The notes: generated by a model from the letters alone, not told the origin. Numbered from the stretch's first letter, positions 49,869-60,293 are shown. The stretch is DNA of 64,000 bases from Bradyrhizobium sp. BR 10289 (GCF_019455385.1 NZ_JACOFR010000001.1:617500-681499); one strand, 5' to 3'. Translations and numbers: made by a program.

Positions 49869-52800
49869 ATGGCAAGGAATACGTCGCCCAAGGATTACAA
49901 TCGGGATGTCGATCGGCGCGGCCGCCAAATCGAGCCGCAGGAATGGGACGAAGCCGACTGGGATCCAGATCAGGAAGCGGCGGCGGGCCATCGGGCGCGC
50001 CGGCTGCTGTCGCGTTCCCATTCGAGCTTCCACCGCTTCGGTGACGGGTTTGGGTCGATGCGCCGCTGGCTCGGCGGAGGCCGCTGGCTGAAGCGGCTGG
50101 CCATCGTGGTCGGAGCGCTCGTCGTCATTTTCGTCGGCTGTTTTGGCGCGCTATGGTGGCGGCTCGGCGCCGGTCCCATCAATCTCGACATCGCGACGCC
50201 GTGGCTGGCGGCGGCGATCGAGGACAATATCGGTCACGGCAACACGGTCGAGGTCGGCGGCACCCAGATCGAGCGGGCCGGCCGGATCCGCATCGCCGTC
50301 CGCATCCGTGACATCGTCGTCCGCGACCATGACCACGCCATCGTCGCCACCGCGCCGAAGGCCGAGGTGAAGCTGTCGGGTGCGGGTCTGTTGATGGGGC
50401 ACCTTCGCGCCGAGAGCCTCAATCTCGTCGACGCCGAGCTGGCGATCCGCATTGCGCCCGACGGCACCGTCACCGTATCCGCCGGCGACACCGCAAAACC
50501 GCTCGCGACCGGCGTCGCCTCCAAGAAGGAGGCAGGCCTGCCGCCGACCTTCCCGCGCAACGGCGTCCCGCCGCCGCCGTTCGGGATGGCGCCGGCAACG
50601 CCCGACGCATCGCAGGCCGCCCCTCAGGCGGCTGCGCAGAGCGGCATTCTTCAGGGCCTCGACTGGCTCGACAGCCTGAGCATGACCGGCCTCGACGGCC
50701 AGAACCTCAACGAGATCGGCCTGAAGAACGGCAATCTGATCGTCGACGACCAGCAGCGCGGCAGCAAATGGTCGTTCGAGAACATTACGCTCAGCCTGCG
50801 CCGGCCGAGCCATGGTGGCGTCACGCTCAGTCTCGGCGAGGAGGGCGCGCGCCCGTGGCTGCTGCGCGCCACGATCGGCCCGGCCGAGAACGGCGTGCGC
50901 TCGGTCGACATCAAGGCCGACAAGGTCTCGACCTCCAACATCCTGCTGGCGCTGCGGGTGAAGGATCTCACCTACACCGCCGATCTGCCGCTGACCGGCG
51001 AGCTCAAGGGCGAACTCGGCCGCGACGGCGTGCCGACCTTCTTCCGCGGCAAGGTCACGGTCGGCGCCGGCAACATCATCGACACCGACACGCCCGATTA
51101 TCCGATGGCGATCGACTCGGCCGAGATCAATGTCGAGTGGGACGCCAACCGGCGTGTGCTGGTCGCCCCATTCAAGATTCTCTCGGGCGCCAACCGCCTG
51201 ACGCTGCTGGCGCATCTCGAGCCGCCGAACGGCAGCATCAACGACTGGCAGCTCGGCTTCAGCGGCGGATCGATCCTGCTCGGCGGCATCGACAACGAGC
51301 CGCCGCTGGTCTTCAACCGGATCGCGATCGGCTTCCGTTTCGACACCGACCACAAGCGCCTCCTGCTGACGCAGGCCGACATCTCCAACGGCGAGATCGG
51401 GGTCGCCGGCACCGGTGCGATCGATTATTCCGGCGAGCCGCGGCTGACGCTGGGCTTTGCGGGAACGCCGATGTCGGCCTCCGCGCTCAAGCGGATGTGG
51501 CCGACCCTCGTCGTTCCCGAATTGCGCCAATGGGTGATCGAGCGGATCGAGCGCGGCACGCTTCAGCGTATCGAGATCGGGATCAATTCGCCGACCAGGA
51601 ACCTGCCGCGCAAGGGTCCGCCGATCCCCGATGACGGCCTGTCGGTCAACATCGTGGCGGGCGGCGTTGCGGTCCGCCCCGTCGATGGCATGCCCGTCGT
51701 GCACGATGCCGATCTGAAGGCCCGCGTGACCGGACGCACCGCGACCGTGACGATCGGGCAGGGCATCGCCGACACGCCGGCGGGCCGCAAGATCACGATC
51801 TCCGATTTCATCTTCGAGGTGCCTGACATGGCGCCGAAGCCGTCACCGTCACGCACCAGGTTCCGCGTCGACGGACCCGTGCCTGCGGCGGCCGAAATGC
51901 TCTCCAACGATCGCCTGAGCGATCTGTCGTCGACCGTGATCGATCCCAACACCGCCAAGGGCACCTTCACAGCGAACATCCAGCTCAACTTGCCGGTCAA
52001 GGGCGAGTTGACCAAGGCCGACACCACTTACGCGGTGAGCGCCGATCTGAACGGGTTTGCGGCGGAAAAGCTGGTGATGAACCAGAAGCTGGAAGCCAAC
52101 AACCTCAAGATCGCCGCCAACAACCAGGGCTATCAGGTCAAGGGCGACGTCAAGATCAACGGGCAGGCTGCTTCGCTCGATTACCGCAAGCCAGCCGAGG
52201 GCGATGCCGACGTCAAGCTGCAGACGACGCTGGACGATGCGAGCCGCGCGCGCCTCGGCTTCGATCTCAGCCCCGCCGTCAGCGGGTCGGTGCCGATCAA
52301 GGTGTCGGGCAAGATCGCCGGCAGTCCCGAGGCGACAACGAAGCTCGGCATCGAGGCCGATTTGACCTCGGCCCGGCTCGACAACATCCTGCCGGGCTGG
52401 GTCAAGCTGCCGGGCAAGTCGAGCAAGGCGACGTTCAAGGTGGTGCCGACGGCGCAATCGACGCGTCTGGAAGACATCGTCATCGAAGGCGGCGGCGCCT
52501 CGATCAAGGGCTCGCTGGAAGTCGATCCGAACGGCGACCTCATGAATGCGAATTTCCCGACCTATTCGCCGTCCGACGGCGACAAGGCGTCGCTGAAGGT
52601 CGAGCGCGGCCAGGACGGCGTGGTCAAGGGCACGATGCGCGGCGACGTGTTCGACGGCCGCGGCTTCCTGAAATCGGCGATCTCGGGCAATTCCAAGGAC
52701 GATTCCAAGAGCAAGATGAAGAACGTCGATTTCGATATCGACGTGAAGCTCGGCGCTGTGATGGGTTTCAACGGCGAGGCGATGCGCAGCCTCGACGCCA

Positions 52801-53582
52801 AGATGTCGCGCCGCGGCGGCGCGGTGAAAGCCTTCACGCTGAACGGCAGGATCGGCAAGGACACGCCGGTGGCGGCGGATCTGCGCGGCGGTCGCGCCCA
52901 GGGCAACCGCGAGGTGATCTATCTCCAGACCAACGATGCAGGTTCGCTGCTGAAATTCACCGACACCTACACCAAGGCGGTCGGCGGCCAATTGGTGGTG
53001 GCGATGGAGCCGCCGACATCCGAGCCGAACACCTCGCGCGAGGGCCTCATCAACCTGCGCGACTTCACGGTGAAGGGCGAGGCGCAGCTCGAACGCGTCG
53101 CCGCCGGCGCGCCCAACGGCACCGGTAACGGCGTCTCCTTCAGCGCCCTGCGCGCCGAGTTCACGCGCCAGAACGGCGCGCTCACGATCCGCGACGGCGT
53201 CGTCAAGGGACCGATGATCGGCGCCACCATCGAAGGCTCGATCGACTATCCCGGCAACCAGGTCTGCATGAGCGGCACCTTCGTGCCGATGTACGGCGTC
53301 AACAACATCTTCGGCCAGATCCCGCTGTTCGGCATCTTCCTTGGTGGCGGCAACAATGAGGGCCTGATCGGCGTGACCTATGAGGTGGTCGGCACGCCGG
53401 CCGCGCCCGTGATGCGCGTCAACCCGATCTCGGCGATGGCGCCAGGCCTGTTCCGCAAAATCTTCGAATTCAACACCGGCAAGCAGAACTCGCCGTTCGA
53501 GGAGTTCCCCTCGCAGTCGAACGACGGCTCGACCGGATCCACCCGTCAGCTCTCGAACGGCTGCAGCCTCGCCCGGCGCTAA
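49869..53582 (+). CDS. AsmA/YhdP-like giant envelope protein
   Basis: About 1237 residues. A polar cytoplasmic N-tail (MARNTSPKDYNRDVDRRGRQ..) leads to one TM helix (about 77-98: LAIVVGALVVIFVGCFGALWW). A very long periplasmic beta-rich region follows, with AsmA/DUF3971-type repeats and a conserved C-terminal AsmA block (GPMIGATIEGSIDYPGNQVCMSGTFVPMYGVNNIFGQIPLFG). YhdP/TamB-like AsmA proteins are proposed to bridge the periplasm for phospholipid transport to the outer membrane; that role here is inferred. Starts at 49746 or 49776 are also in frame; 49869 was chosen for the typical N-terminus. Confidence 0.88.
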   Translation: MARNTSPKDYNRDVDRRGRQIEPQEWDEADWDPDQEAAAGHRARRLLSRSHSSFHRFGDGFGSMRRWLGGGRWLKRLAIVVGALVVIFVGCFGALWWRLGAGPINLDIATPWLAAAIEDNIGHGNTVEVGGTQIERAGRIRIAVRIRDIVVRDHDHAIVATAPKAEVKLSGAGLLMGHLRAESLNLVDAELAIRIAPDGTVTVSAGDTAKPLATGVASKKEAGLPPTFPRNGVPPPPFGMAPATPDASQAAPQAAAQSGILQGLDWLDSLSMTGLDGQNLNEIGLKNGNLIVDDQQRGSKWSFENITLSLRRPSHGGVTLSLGEEGARPWLLRATIGPAENGVRSVDIKADKVSTSNILLALRVKDLTYTADLPLTGELKGELGRDGVPTFFRGKVTVGAGNIIDTDTPDYPMAIDSAEINVEWDANRRVLVAPFKILSGANRLTLLAHLEPPNGSINDWQLGFSGGSILLGGIDNEPPLVFNRIAIGFRFDTDHKRLLLTQADISNGEIGVAGTGAIDYSGEPRLTLGFAGTPMSASALKRMWPTLVVPELRQWVIERIERGTLQRIEIGINSPTRNLPRKGPPIPDDGLSVNIVAGGVAVRPVDGMPVVHDADLKARVTGRTATVTIGQGIADTPAGRKITISDFIFEVPDMAPKPSPSRTRFRVDGPVPAAAEMLSNDRLSDLSSTVIDPNTAKGTFTANIQLNLPVKGELTKADTTYAVSADLNGFAAEKLVMNQKLEANNLKIAANNQGYQVKGDVKINGQAASLDYRKPAEGDADVKLQTTLDDASRARLGFDLSPAVSGSVPIKVSGKIAGSPEATTKLGIEADLTSARLDNILPGWVKLPGKSSKATFKVVPTAQSTRLEDIVIEGGGASIKGSLEVDPNGDLMNANFPTYSPSDGDKASLKVERGQDGVVKGTMRGDVFDGRGFLKSAISGNSKDDSKSKMKNVDFDIDVKLGAVMGFNGEAMRSLDAKMSRRGGAVKAFTLNGRIGKDTPVAADLRGGRAQGNREVIYLQTNDAGSLLKFTDTYTKAVGGQLVVAMEPPTSEPNTSREGLINLRDFTVKGEAQLERVAAGAPNGTGNGVSFSALRAEFTRQNGALTIRDGVVKGPMIGATIEGSIDYPGNQVCMSGTFVPMYGVNNIFGQIPLFGIFLGGGNNEGLIGVTYEVVGTPAAPVMRVNPISAMAPGLFRKIFEFNTGKQNSPFEEFPSQSNDGSTGSTRQLSNGCSLARR

Positions 53583-53600
53583 GTTAAGAGCGCAGAATTC

Positions 53601-53685
53601 CGTCATGCCCGGGCTTGTCCCGGGCATCGACGTGCTTCGCACTACCGCCAAAACGTGGATGGCCGGGACGAGCCCGGCCATGACG
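53601..53685. repeat. Dispersed rhizobial palindrome (CGTCATGCCCGGGCTTG family)
   Basis: Outer CGTCATG (53601-53607) / CATGACG (53679-53685). Inside are two perfect hairpins, GCCCGGG-cttgt-CCCGGGC (53607-53625) and GGCCGGG-acgag-CCCGGCC (53661-53679). It lies 19 bases after the AsmA-like gene and before the convergent chemoreceptor. The motif resembles a very common Bradyrhizobium/Rhodopseudomonas intergenic repeat. Confidence 0.8.
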
Positions 53686-53732
53686 AATGTGGCGACGCTT
53701 GCGCGCCAAACGTCTTGAGTCCTGAGTGCCGC

Positions 53733-55424
53733 TTACGCCGCGCGAACGCCCTTCAGGAACGTCCCGACTTCGCCCGAAAGCTGCTCGGCCTGCTTGGAGA
53801 GGTTCGAGGCCGCCGCGAGCACCATGCCGGCGGCGTTGCCGGTCTCGTTCGCCGCGGTGCTAACGCCGCCGATATTGGTGGTGACCTCCTTGGTGGCTTC
53901 CGCGGTCTGTGAGACGCTGCGGGCGATCTCGGCGGTGGCGGCGCCTTGCTCTTCGATGGCAGCCCCGATCGAGGTGGCGATACGGCTGACCTCCTCGATG
54001 GTGGCGGTGATGCCGCCGATGGCGTCCACCGCTTCCTTGGTCGCGCCCTGGATCTGCGCGATCTTGTCGCCGATCTCGCGCGTGGCTTCCGCGGTCTGGC
54101 TTGCCAGCGACTTCACTTCGGAGGCGACGACGGCAAAGCCGCGGCCGGCTTCGCCCGCACGCGCGGCCTCGATGGTGGCATTGAGCGCGAGCAGGTTGGT
54201 CTGGGCGGCGATGCTGGAGATCAACTCCGCAACGTGCTCGATCTGCTGGGCGCCGTCGGAGAGCGCGCGTACGATGGTGTCGGTGCGGCGGGCACTGTCG
54301 ACGGCACGGCCCGTCACCTCGGCCGACTGCGCGACCTGACGGCTGATCTCGGTGATGGAGGAAGAGAGTTCTTCCGCGGCCGCCGCGACCGTCTGGACAC
54401 GCTGGCTGGCTTCGGTGGCGGCGGAGCCGACCACGGCGGCGCGGCGGTTGGTGCCCTCGGCGGTCGACGACATCGACTTGGCGGTCGTTTCGAGCTCGCC
54501 GGAGCCGGAGGCCATCAGGCCGACGAGTTGGCCGACAGAGGCATCGAAGCGATCTGCAAGCGAGATCAGCGCATCGCGTTTCTCCTGCTCGCTGCGGGTC
54601 TTGGCGGCGACCTGCTCGGCCTCCAGATTGCGGGCCGTCAGTGCGGTCTGCCGGAGCACTTCAAGCGTCTCGGCCATGCGGCCGATCTCGTCGCCGCGAT
54701 CGGTCTCCTCGACCGGCTTGTCGATGGCGCCTTCGGAAATCTCCTGCATGCGGTTCTTCTGGCGGTCGAGCGCGCCGAGCACGTCGCGGGCGATCAGCCA
54801 GGACAGCGTGGCCATCAGCAGCATCAGGGCGCCGCCGACCGCGGCGAGCTCCAGCGTCAGCGCGCGGACGTCGGCATCGATGTCGTCGACATAGAGGCCG
54901 TAGCTGATCGTGGCGTTCCAGGGCGCGAACTTGCGTGCGAACACGGTCTTGCGGACCGCCTCGGTCTGGCCCGGACGGGGATAGAGATAGGAAGTCACGC
55001 CGCCGCCGTTCTGTTCGCCGGCCTTGAGGATCGCGTCGGCGATCATGACGCCGTTCGCGTCTTTCGCGCCGGTGATCTTGCCTTCGAGCTGTTGGTTGGC
55101 ACCGTTCACGAGCAGGGAGGTGTCGGGATTGTAGACGACGGGGTAGCCTTGGCCGCCGTTGAAGCTCATGCGCCGGCCGCGCATATGGAACTGGGCCTTG
55201 GCTTCCGCTTGCGTCAGCTTGCCCGCCGCCACGTCGTCCTGAACCGACTGGGCCAGGCTGTAGAGCATGTCGACCGCAGTCTTCATCTGCTGGACCCGGT
55301 CTTCCATCATGCGGTTCTTGCTGAGGAAGGCCGATACCGCGATGATGGCCGTGACTGTGAGAGCGGCCAGGCAGACCATGCTGGTCAGCTTGGTACGGAT
55401 CTTCAGATGGCTCAGCAACTTCAT
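53733..55424 (-). CDS. Methyl-accepting chemotaxis protein with Cache sensor domain
   Basis: A 563-residue chemoreceptor. TM1 is at about residues 14-35. A periplasmic single-Cache domain spans about 40-188 ([55 protein letters not shown]). TM2 is about 192-212, then HAMP. A long coiled-coil signalling domain has the hairpin tip [46 protein letters not shown]. Methylation-type Glu/Gln pairs flank it. The ligand is probably a small organic molecule. ATG 55424 has AGGGG upstream. Confidence 0.94.
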   Translation of the reverse strand: MKLLSHLKIRTKLTSMVCLAALTVTAIIAVSAFLSKNRMMEDRVQQMKTAVDMLYSLAQSVQDDVAAGKLTQAEAKAQFHMRGRRMSFNGGQGYPVVYNPDTSLLVNGANQQLEGKITGAKDANGVMIADAILKAGEQNGGGVTSYLYPRPGQTEAVRKTVFARKFAPWNATISYGLYVDDIDADVRALTLELAAVGGALMLLMATLSWLIARDVLGALDRQKNRMQEISEGAIDKPVEETDRGDEIGRMAETLEVLRQTALTARNLEAEQVAAKTRSEQEKRDALISLADRFDASVGQLVGLMASGSGELETTAKSMSSTAEGTNRRAAVVGSAATEASQRVQTVAAAAEELSSSITEISRQVAQSAEVTGRAVDSARRTDTIVRALSDGAQQIEHVAELISSIAAQTNLLALNATIEAARAGEAGRGFAVVASEVKSLASQTAEATREIGDKIAQIQGATKEAVDAIGGITATIEEVSRIATSIGAAIEEQGAATAEIARSVSQTAEATKEVTTNIGGVSTAANETGNAAGMVLAAASNLSKQAEQLSGEVGTFLKGVRAA

Positions 55425-55814
55425 CACAGCCCCTACAGAATGGTTGTTATTGTCAACAGTGCTAGCATGAAGTGCTTACCATTCATGAACATGGCGGTGC
55501 GGCGGCGCGCCGCGCGGGACCGCGTCCGCAGCCTTATGCGTAACCGTGCGGGCAAATCGCCAGGCGCCGGCGCATGTCGGCGCGCCTGCTGGAGAAGATC
55601 GACTTCGGACTTTGGTGGTGATCGAGCCGGGGCGGAGCGGCCATGAACCGATTCGTTCATCGCCTCGTCATGTCCGCGCTGCTCGTGGTGGCCCTCGTTC
55701 TCATCTGGAACGTATTGGGCTCTCGTTGAACGGCACCGGCAATGTTGCCGGCGCCATCCGTTACTTTGGCGTTAATCGCGTGCGCCCGCGTCGCGTCAGC
55801 GCATCGCCGGCGGG
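55425..55814. other. 390-bp region between chemoreceptor and DoxX; one small ORF and a hairpin
   Basis: It contains the 28-residue ORF listed separately and a hairpin GGCACCGGCAA / TTGCCGGCGCC (55732-55755; one mismatch) directly after it. The left part presumably holds the chemoreceptor promoter. I see nothing else that can be supported. Confidence 0.4.
55643..55729 (+). CDS. Possible 28-residue single-span membrane peptide
   Basis: ATG 55643 has GGAG six bases upstream. The product is a short basic N-terminus (MNRFVHRLV), a hydrophobic stretch (MSALLVVALVLIWNVL) and a GSR end, i.e. one TM helix. A hairpin immediately follows. It is supported only by ribosome binding site, hydrophobicity and position; it could be spurious. 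Confidence 0.3.
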   Translation: MNRFVHRLVMSALLVVALVLIWNVLGSR

Positions 55815-56219
55815 TTAGTCCTTGCCCATTGCCGCGTCGGCGCTGACCGAGCCGCCACCCGCTGCCGAGAGATAGAGGCAGGCGAAGCAGAACAGGATCG
55901 CCGCGGTGCCGCCATTCAGCAGCGGCAGGAACACCGGCGTCTCGCCCTTGAACATGTGGCCCATGAAATAGGCGAAGGCCATTTCACCCGAGAGGATGAA
56001 AGCGGTGAGGCGGGTGAACAGGCCGATCATCAACAGCGCGCCGAGCACGAGCTCGAGCGTACCGGCCGCATAGATGATCGGCGGGATGTTTGCGAAGTAG
56101 GGGAGCACCGGAAACTTGAACAGTTTGGCGACGCCGTACTGAAACAGCAGGAGCCCGGTGATGAAGCGAAACAGGCTCAAGAGAACCGGTTGAAAGCGAA
56201 CGAGATAGGGAAAGTTCAT
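55815..56219 (-). CDS. DoxX family membrane protein
   Basis: A 134-residue protein with four TM helices and the DoxX signature (LFRFITGLLLFQYGVAKLFKFP; GTLELVLGALLMIGLFTRLTAFILSGEMAFAYF). DoxX-like proteins are found in quinone- or thiosulfate-linked membrane complexes and in stress responses, but this member is not assigned. ATG 56219 has GGAGGG about eight bases upstream; upstream in-frame extension has no support. It is monocistronic by spacing. Confidence 0.9.
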   Translation of the reverse strand: MNFPYLVRFQPVLLSLFRFITGLLLFQYGVAKLFKFPVLPYFANIPPIIYAAGTLELVLGALLMIGLFTRLTAFILSGEMAFAYFMGHMFKGETPVFLPLLNGGTAAILFCFACLYLSAAGGGSVSADAAMGKD

Positions 56220-56438
56220 TGGTTTGTGCCCTCCATCCAATGCGCGACTTGGACCGTATTCAATCCCGCCCCGCAAGCGGCCCAAGCTCGATTCGCGCTG
56301 ACATTTTTGTCATGTCGGACAAAACACCGCAGGCCGGGCTTTCAGCCGCGCGTGCTCCGCATTTTTTGCGCGGGTTCGCATCGCACCCATCCGTAATTTC
56401 CCGGTGACACGGATGCGCTCAGGTTACCTCTGGGAGAC

Positions 56439-57698
56439 CTAGCGCCGTAAGGCGGGGACAATCAGGAACGGAATCATTCCGAGCACCACGCTCGCAAGTG
56501 CGAAGGCGAGCAGCGCATTATAGCCGTGAGTCGCATCGTGGATCAGGCCGCCGCTCCAGGAGCCGAACGCCGAGCCGAGGCCGCTGCCGATCGAGATGGT
56601 GCCGTAGATGGTGCCGACGCGCTTGCCCTGGAAAATCCGCATCGCAGTGGCGCTGATCAGCGGGCCGCGCGAGCCCATCATGCTGCCGAAGCAGACGACG
56701 AAGCCGGTGAGGAGAAGAATGTTCGGCGAGTACTGCAGCAGCCAGAGCAGGGCGATGCCGAGGATCGAGATCGCGTAGCTCAAGAGCACCGACGGCCGGC
56801 GTCCGATCAGGCCGTCGAGCGCGGACACCCCGAGCATGCCGAACACCAGCACGACGCCCGAAAAGCCCCAGGCGGTCGCGGCCTGCAGCGGCGGGAAGCC
56901 GGCATCGATCAGATAAGCCACGATCTGGGCTGCGATCGAATACATGCCGACGGCGGTGAAGAAGAAGGTCGAGAACAGCGCCCAGAAGGCGTGGTGACGC
57001 ATCGCGCGCAGAAGCGTCCAGCCATTGTCGACGAAATCGGGATCGGTCTTCTTCGTGACATAAGGTGAGCCCGCAGCGAACAATCGCCACGGCAGCAGCA
57101 TCAGCGGCAGCAGCAGGCCCAATGCGGCAAAGCCGAACAGCTGGTAGGTGTCGCGCCAGCCGATGTGGTCGATCAGCAGCTGCGAGGCCGGCAGCAGGGC
57201 CAGCACGCCGCCGCCCATCGCCGAATACACCACCGACATCGCAGTCGGCAGCCGCGGCCCGAACCAGCGGCCGAGCAGGATCGAGTTCGGCACGATGCCG
57301 ATGAACGCGACACCGATGCCGACGCAGAGCCCGATCGAGAACTGGAACTGCCACAGATGCTGCGCGTGCGCCGCAATCAGGAACGCCGCGCCGAGCAGCA
57401 AGAGGCCAAGTGCGTAGACGATGGGCGGTCCGGAATGGTCGAACAGCCGTCCGACGAACGGCGCGGTGAGGCCGCTCGCGAGCCAGGTGAGCGAATAGAC
57501 CGAGACGATCTGCCCGCGGTCCCAGCCAAAGCTTTCCGAGATCGGCTTCAGGAAGACCGTAAAGCTGTCGCCGAGCCCGCGGCCGAGAACGGCCAGCGTG
57601 AAGCAGAGAGCAAGCACGGTGAGCGCGATGCGCACGGCGCCTTCAGGCGTAGCCGCCACACCGTCCTTGCTCGCTTCCCCGATTGTTTTCTGGTCCAT
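56439..57698 (-). CDS. Major facilitator superfamily transporter (OFA/monocarboxylate-like)
   Basis: A 419-residue, twelve-TM carrier. The first half has GLGDSFTVFLKPISESFGWDRGQIVSVYSLTWLASGLTAPFVGRLFDHSG, typical of oxalate/formate antiporter- and monocarboxylate-porter-like MFS proteins. The second half has TIYGTISIGSGLGSAFGSWSGGLIHDATHGYNALLAFA. A central cytoplasmic loop (about 215-235) is charged. The substrate is probably an organic acid. It sits downstream of tyrS on the same strand; an inverted repeat directly before its ATG may limit read-through or translation. Confidence 0.88.
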   Translation of the reverse strand: MDQKTIGEASKDGVAATPEGAVRIALTVLALCFTLAVLGRGLGDSFTVFLKPISESFGWDRGQIVSVYSLTWLASGLTAPFVGRLFDHSGPPIVYALGLLLLGAAFLIAAHAQHLWQFQFSIGLCVGIGVAFIGIVPNSILLGRWFGPRLPTAMSVVYSAMGGGVLALLPASQLLIDHIGWRDTYQLFGFAALGLLLPLMLLPWRLFAAGSPYVTKKTDPDFVDNGWTLLRAMRHHAFWALFSTFFFTAVGMYSIAAQIVAYLIDAGFPPLQAATAWGFSGVVLVFGMLGVSALDGLIGRRPSVLLSYAISILGIALLWLLQYSPNILLLTGFVVCFGSMMGSRGPLISATAMRIFQGKRVGTIYGTISIGSGLGSAFGSWSGGLIHDATHGYNALLAFALASVVLGMIPFLIVPALRR

Positions 57699-57703
57699 TG
57701 CCG

Positions 57704-57733
57704 GTCAGGGAGCGCGCTTCGACGCGCCCTGAC
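57704..57733 (-). other. Hairpin between tyrS and the MFS gene
   Basis: GTCAGGG (57704-57710) / CCCTGAC (57727-57733) with inner GCGCG / CGCGC and one bulged base. On the minus strand it ends five bases before the MFS ATG and occupies the ribosome binding site position. It may be an attenuator-like or terminator element. Confidence 0.45.
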
Positions 57734-57754
57734 AAGCATCAAAAGCTCATACGC

Positions 57755-59008
57755 CTATGCAGGCTTGATGAGGACGTGCTTCTTCTTGCCGAACGACAGC
57801 TTGATCACGCCTTCCGGCGTCAAATTGCCCGCCGAAAGCGCCATCTTTTCGTCGGTCACCGGCTCGTCGTTGATGCGCAGGCCGCCGCCCTTGATCTGGC
57901 GCCGTGCCTCGCCGTTGGAGGCAACGAGGCCCGCTTTGACGAAAGCGTTGAGCACGCCGAGGCCGGCATCCAGTTCGCCGCGCGGAATTTCCACGGTGGG
58001 AAGCGTTTCCGCCAGCGCGCCTTCCTCAAAGGTGCGACGTGCGGTTTCGGCCGCTTCGTTTGCTGCGTCGCGGCCGTGCAGCAGTGCGGTCGCTTCCGTG
58101 GCGAGCACCTTCTTGGCCTCGTTGATCTCGGATCCGCCGAGCGCCTCGAGCTTCCTGATCTCGCTCATCGGCAGCGTCGTGAACAGTTTCAGGAACTTGC
58201 CGACGTCGGCGTCCTCGGTGTTGCGCCAGTACTGCCAGAAGTCATAGGGCGAGAACTGGTCGGCGTTCAGCCACACCGCGCCCTGCGCGGTCTTGCCCAT
58301 CTTGGCACCGGAGGCGGTGGTCAGCAGCGGCGTCGTCAGCGCGAACAGCTGGTGCGTGCCCATGCGGCGGCCGAGATCGACGCCCATGATGATGTTGCCC
58401 CACTGGTCCGAGCCGCCCATCTGCAATCTGCACCCGGTGCGCTTGGCGAGCTCGACGAAGTCGTAGGCCTGGCAGACCATGTAGTTGAACTCGATGAAGC
58501 TCATCTCCTGCTCGCGCTCGAGGCGCAGGCGCACGGAGTCCATCGTCAGCATGCGGTTGACCGAGAAGTGCCGGCCGACATCGCGCAGCATCTCGATCCA
58601 GTTCAGCTTGGTCAGCCATTCCGCATTGTCCAGCATGATGGCGTCGCTCTTGCCATCGCCGTACTTCAGCACCTTCGCGAACACGCCGCGGATCGATTCC
58701 TTGTTGGCCTCGATCTCGGCAATGGTGCGGATCGCGCGCGTCTCGTCCTTGCCGGAGGGATCGCCGACCATGGTGGTGCCGCCGCCCATCAGCGTGATCG
58801 GCTTGTTGCCGGACTCTTGGAGCCAGTGCAGCATCATCATGGTCAGGTAATTGCCGATGTGCAGCGAGCGGGCGGTGCAATCGTAGCCGACATAGGCGGT
58901 CGCCTCGCCCTTGGCGGCGAGCGCGTCCAGCCCCTCGAAATCGGAGCATTGGTGGATGAATCCACGTTCCTGCAGCGTGTTGAGGAAATCCGATTTAAAT
59001 GCAGTCAT
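57755..59008 (-). CDS. tyrS: Tyrosyl-tRNA synthetase
   Basis: A 417-residue class I synthetase that charges tRNA-Tyr. It has the HIGH-like motif HIGN (His50-Asn53), tyrosine pocket [27 protein letters not shown] and the KMSKS-like loop KMGKT. A C-terminal S4 RNA-binding domain follows ([18 protein letters not shown]). Length matches TyrS from alphaproteobacteria. It is divergent from anmK with a 164-base intergenic region. Confidence 0.97.
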   Translation of the reverse strand: MTAFKSDFLNTLQERGFIHQCSDFEGLDALAAKGEATAYVGYDCTARSLHIGNYLTMMMLHWLQESGNKPITLMGGGTTMVGDPSGKDETRAIRTIAEIEANKESIRGVFAKVLKYGDGKSDAIMLDNAEWLTKLNWIEMLRDVGRHFSVNRMLTMDSVRLRLEREQEMSFIEFNYMVCQAYDFVELAKRTGCRLQMGGSDQWGNIIMGVDLGRRMGTHQLFALTTPLLTTASGAKMGKTAQGAVWLNADQFSPYDFWQYWRNTEDADVGKFLKLFTTLPMSEIRKLEALGGSEINEAKKVLATEATALLHGRDAANEAAETARRTFEEGALAETLPTVEIPRGELDAGLGVLNAFVKAGLVASNGEARRQIKGGGLRINDEPVTDEKMALSAGNLTPEGVIKLSFGKKKHVLIKPA

Positions 59009-59172
59009 CTGTCGGCATGCCCAGAAATTCTTGGTTTACTGTTTTGGGCGCAATTTAAGGGTCTTGCCCGGGAACTCGGTTGCTGCCCGCCACTTGGCGC
59101 TGTGGCATTATAAGATGTGTCCCTCTGGCACAAGATCGGCATGCCGGAGGGGTGTTTGAGGACGCTGATCCC

Positions 59173-60276
59173 ATGATGTTGACGGCACTCGGCTTGATGA
59201 GCGGCACCTCGCTGGACGGGGTGGATGTCGCGCTGATCGAGACCGACGGAAAGCAGGTGAAGGCGTTCGGGCCCTCCGGCTACCGGCCTTACAGCCCGGC
59301 GGAACGCAATCTGCTGCGCCAGGCGCTGAGCGAGGCCGTACACCTGCCGCAGCGCGACGCCCGGCCGGGCATTCTGGCCGAGGCCGAGCGGGCGGTCACG
59401 CAGGCCCATGCCGAGGCGGTCGCCGCCTTCGTCGCCCAGAACCGGATGAAGCCGGAGGATATCGACATCGTCGGCTTCCACGGCCAAACCGTGCTGCACC
59501 GCCCGGAGCGTCGGCTGACGGTCCAGATCGGCGATGCCGCCTCGCTGGCCAGGGCGATCCATATTCCTGTCATGCACGACTTCCGCGCCGCCGACGTCGA
59601 GGCCGGCGGGCAGGGCGCGCCGTTCGTGCCGGTCTACCACCGGGCGCTCGCCAACGCGCTGGAGCGCGAGGGGCCGATCGTCGTCGTCAATATCGGCGGC
59701 GTCTCCAATATTACCTATATCGACGGCAACGACACGCTGATCGCCTGCGACACCGGGCCCGGCAACGCGCTGCTCGACGACTTCATGTACCGCACCATGA
59801 ACCAGGCCTTCGATGCCGAGGGCAAGTTCGCGGCGCACGGCAACGTGGACGAAGCCTGGATCGCGAAGGCGCTGGAGCTGCCGTTCTTCGCCGCGCCGCC
59901 GCCGAAATCGCTCGACCGCAACGACTTTGCCGTCCTGAAGCTCGGCGATGTCCTGCCCGCCGACGGCGCCGCGACGCTGACCGCGTTCACCGCAGCCGCC
60001 ATCGCGCGCATCATCCCGCTGCTGCCGCGCCGGCCGCGCAGCTGGATCGTCTGCGGCGGCGGCGCCCGCAATCTCACCATGATGCGGATGCTCAGGGAGC
60101 GGGTCGGCACGGCCACGGTGGAGGCTGCCGAGGCGCTCGGCTGGGCCTCCGACGCCATCGAGGCACAGGCCTTCGGCTTTCTCGCCGCCCGCGGCCTGAA
60201 GGGCCTGCCGCTGTCCTATCCGGCCACGACGGGCGTGCCGATGCCGATGACGGGCGGGGTGATCGCACGGCCGTGA
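59173..60276 (+). CDS. anmK: Anhydro-N-acetylmuramic acid kinase
   Basis: A 367-residue kinase that phosphorylates and opens 1,6-anhydro-MurNAc released from peptidoglycan turnover, yielding MurNAc-6-P for recycling. It has the conserved N-terminal ATP-binding GLMSGTSLDGVDVALIETDG, catalytic-site VGFHGQTVLHRP, DFRAADVEAGGQGAPFVPVYH, INIGGVSN-like VVNIGGVSNITYI and CDTGPGNALLDDF. Two adjacent ATGs (59173, 59176) are both possible. The tyrS/anmK divergent arrangement is familiar in alphaproteobacteria. Confidence 0.95.
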   Translation: MMLTALGLMSGTSLDGVDVALIETDGKQVKAFGPSGYRPYSPAERNLLRQALSEAVHLPQRDARPGILAEAERAVTQAHAEAVAAFVAQNRMKPEDIDIVGFHGQTVLHRPERRLTVQIGDAASLARAIHIPVMHDFRAADVEAGGQGAPFVPVYHRALANALEREGPIVVVNIGGVSNITYIDGNDTLIACDTGPGNALLDDFMYRTMNQAFDAEGKFAAHGNVDEAWIAKALELPFFAAPPPKSLDRNDFAVLKLGDVLPADGAATLTAFTAAAIARIIPLLPRRPRSWIVCGGGARNLTMMRMLRERVGTATVEAAEALGWASDAIEAQAFGFLAARGLKGLPLSYPATTGVPMPMTGGVIARP

Positions 60277-60293
60277 GGCGTTCGGGGCATTTA

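Noticed and set aside
55574..55621. A 15-codon ORF ending Trp-Trp, possible leader peptide
   Set aside because: There is no Shine-Dalgarno, no Trp biosynthesis gene nearby and no attenuator structure.
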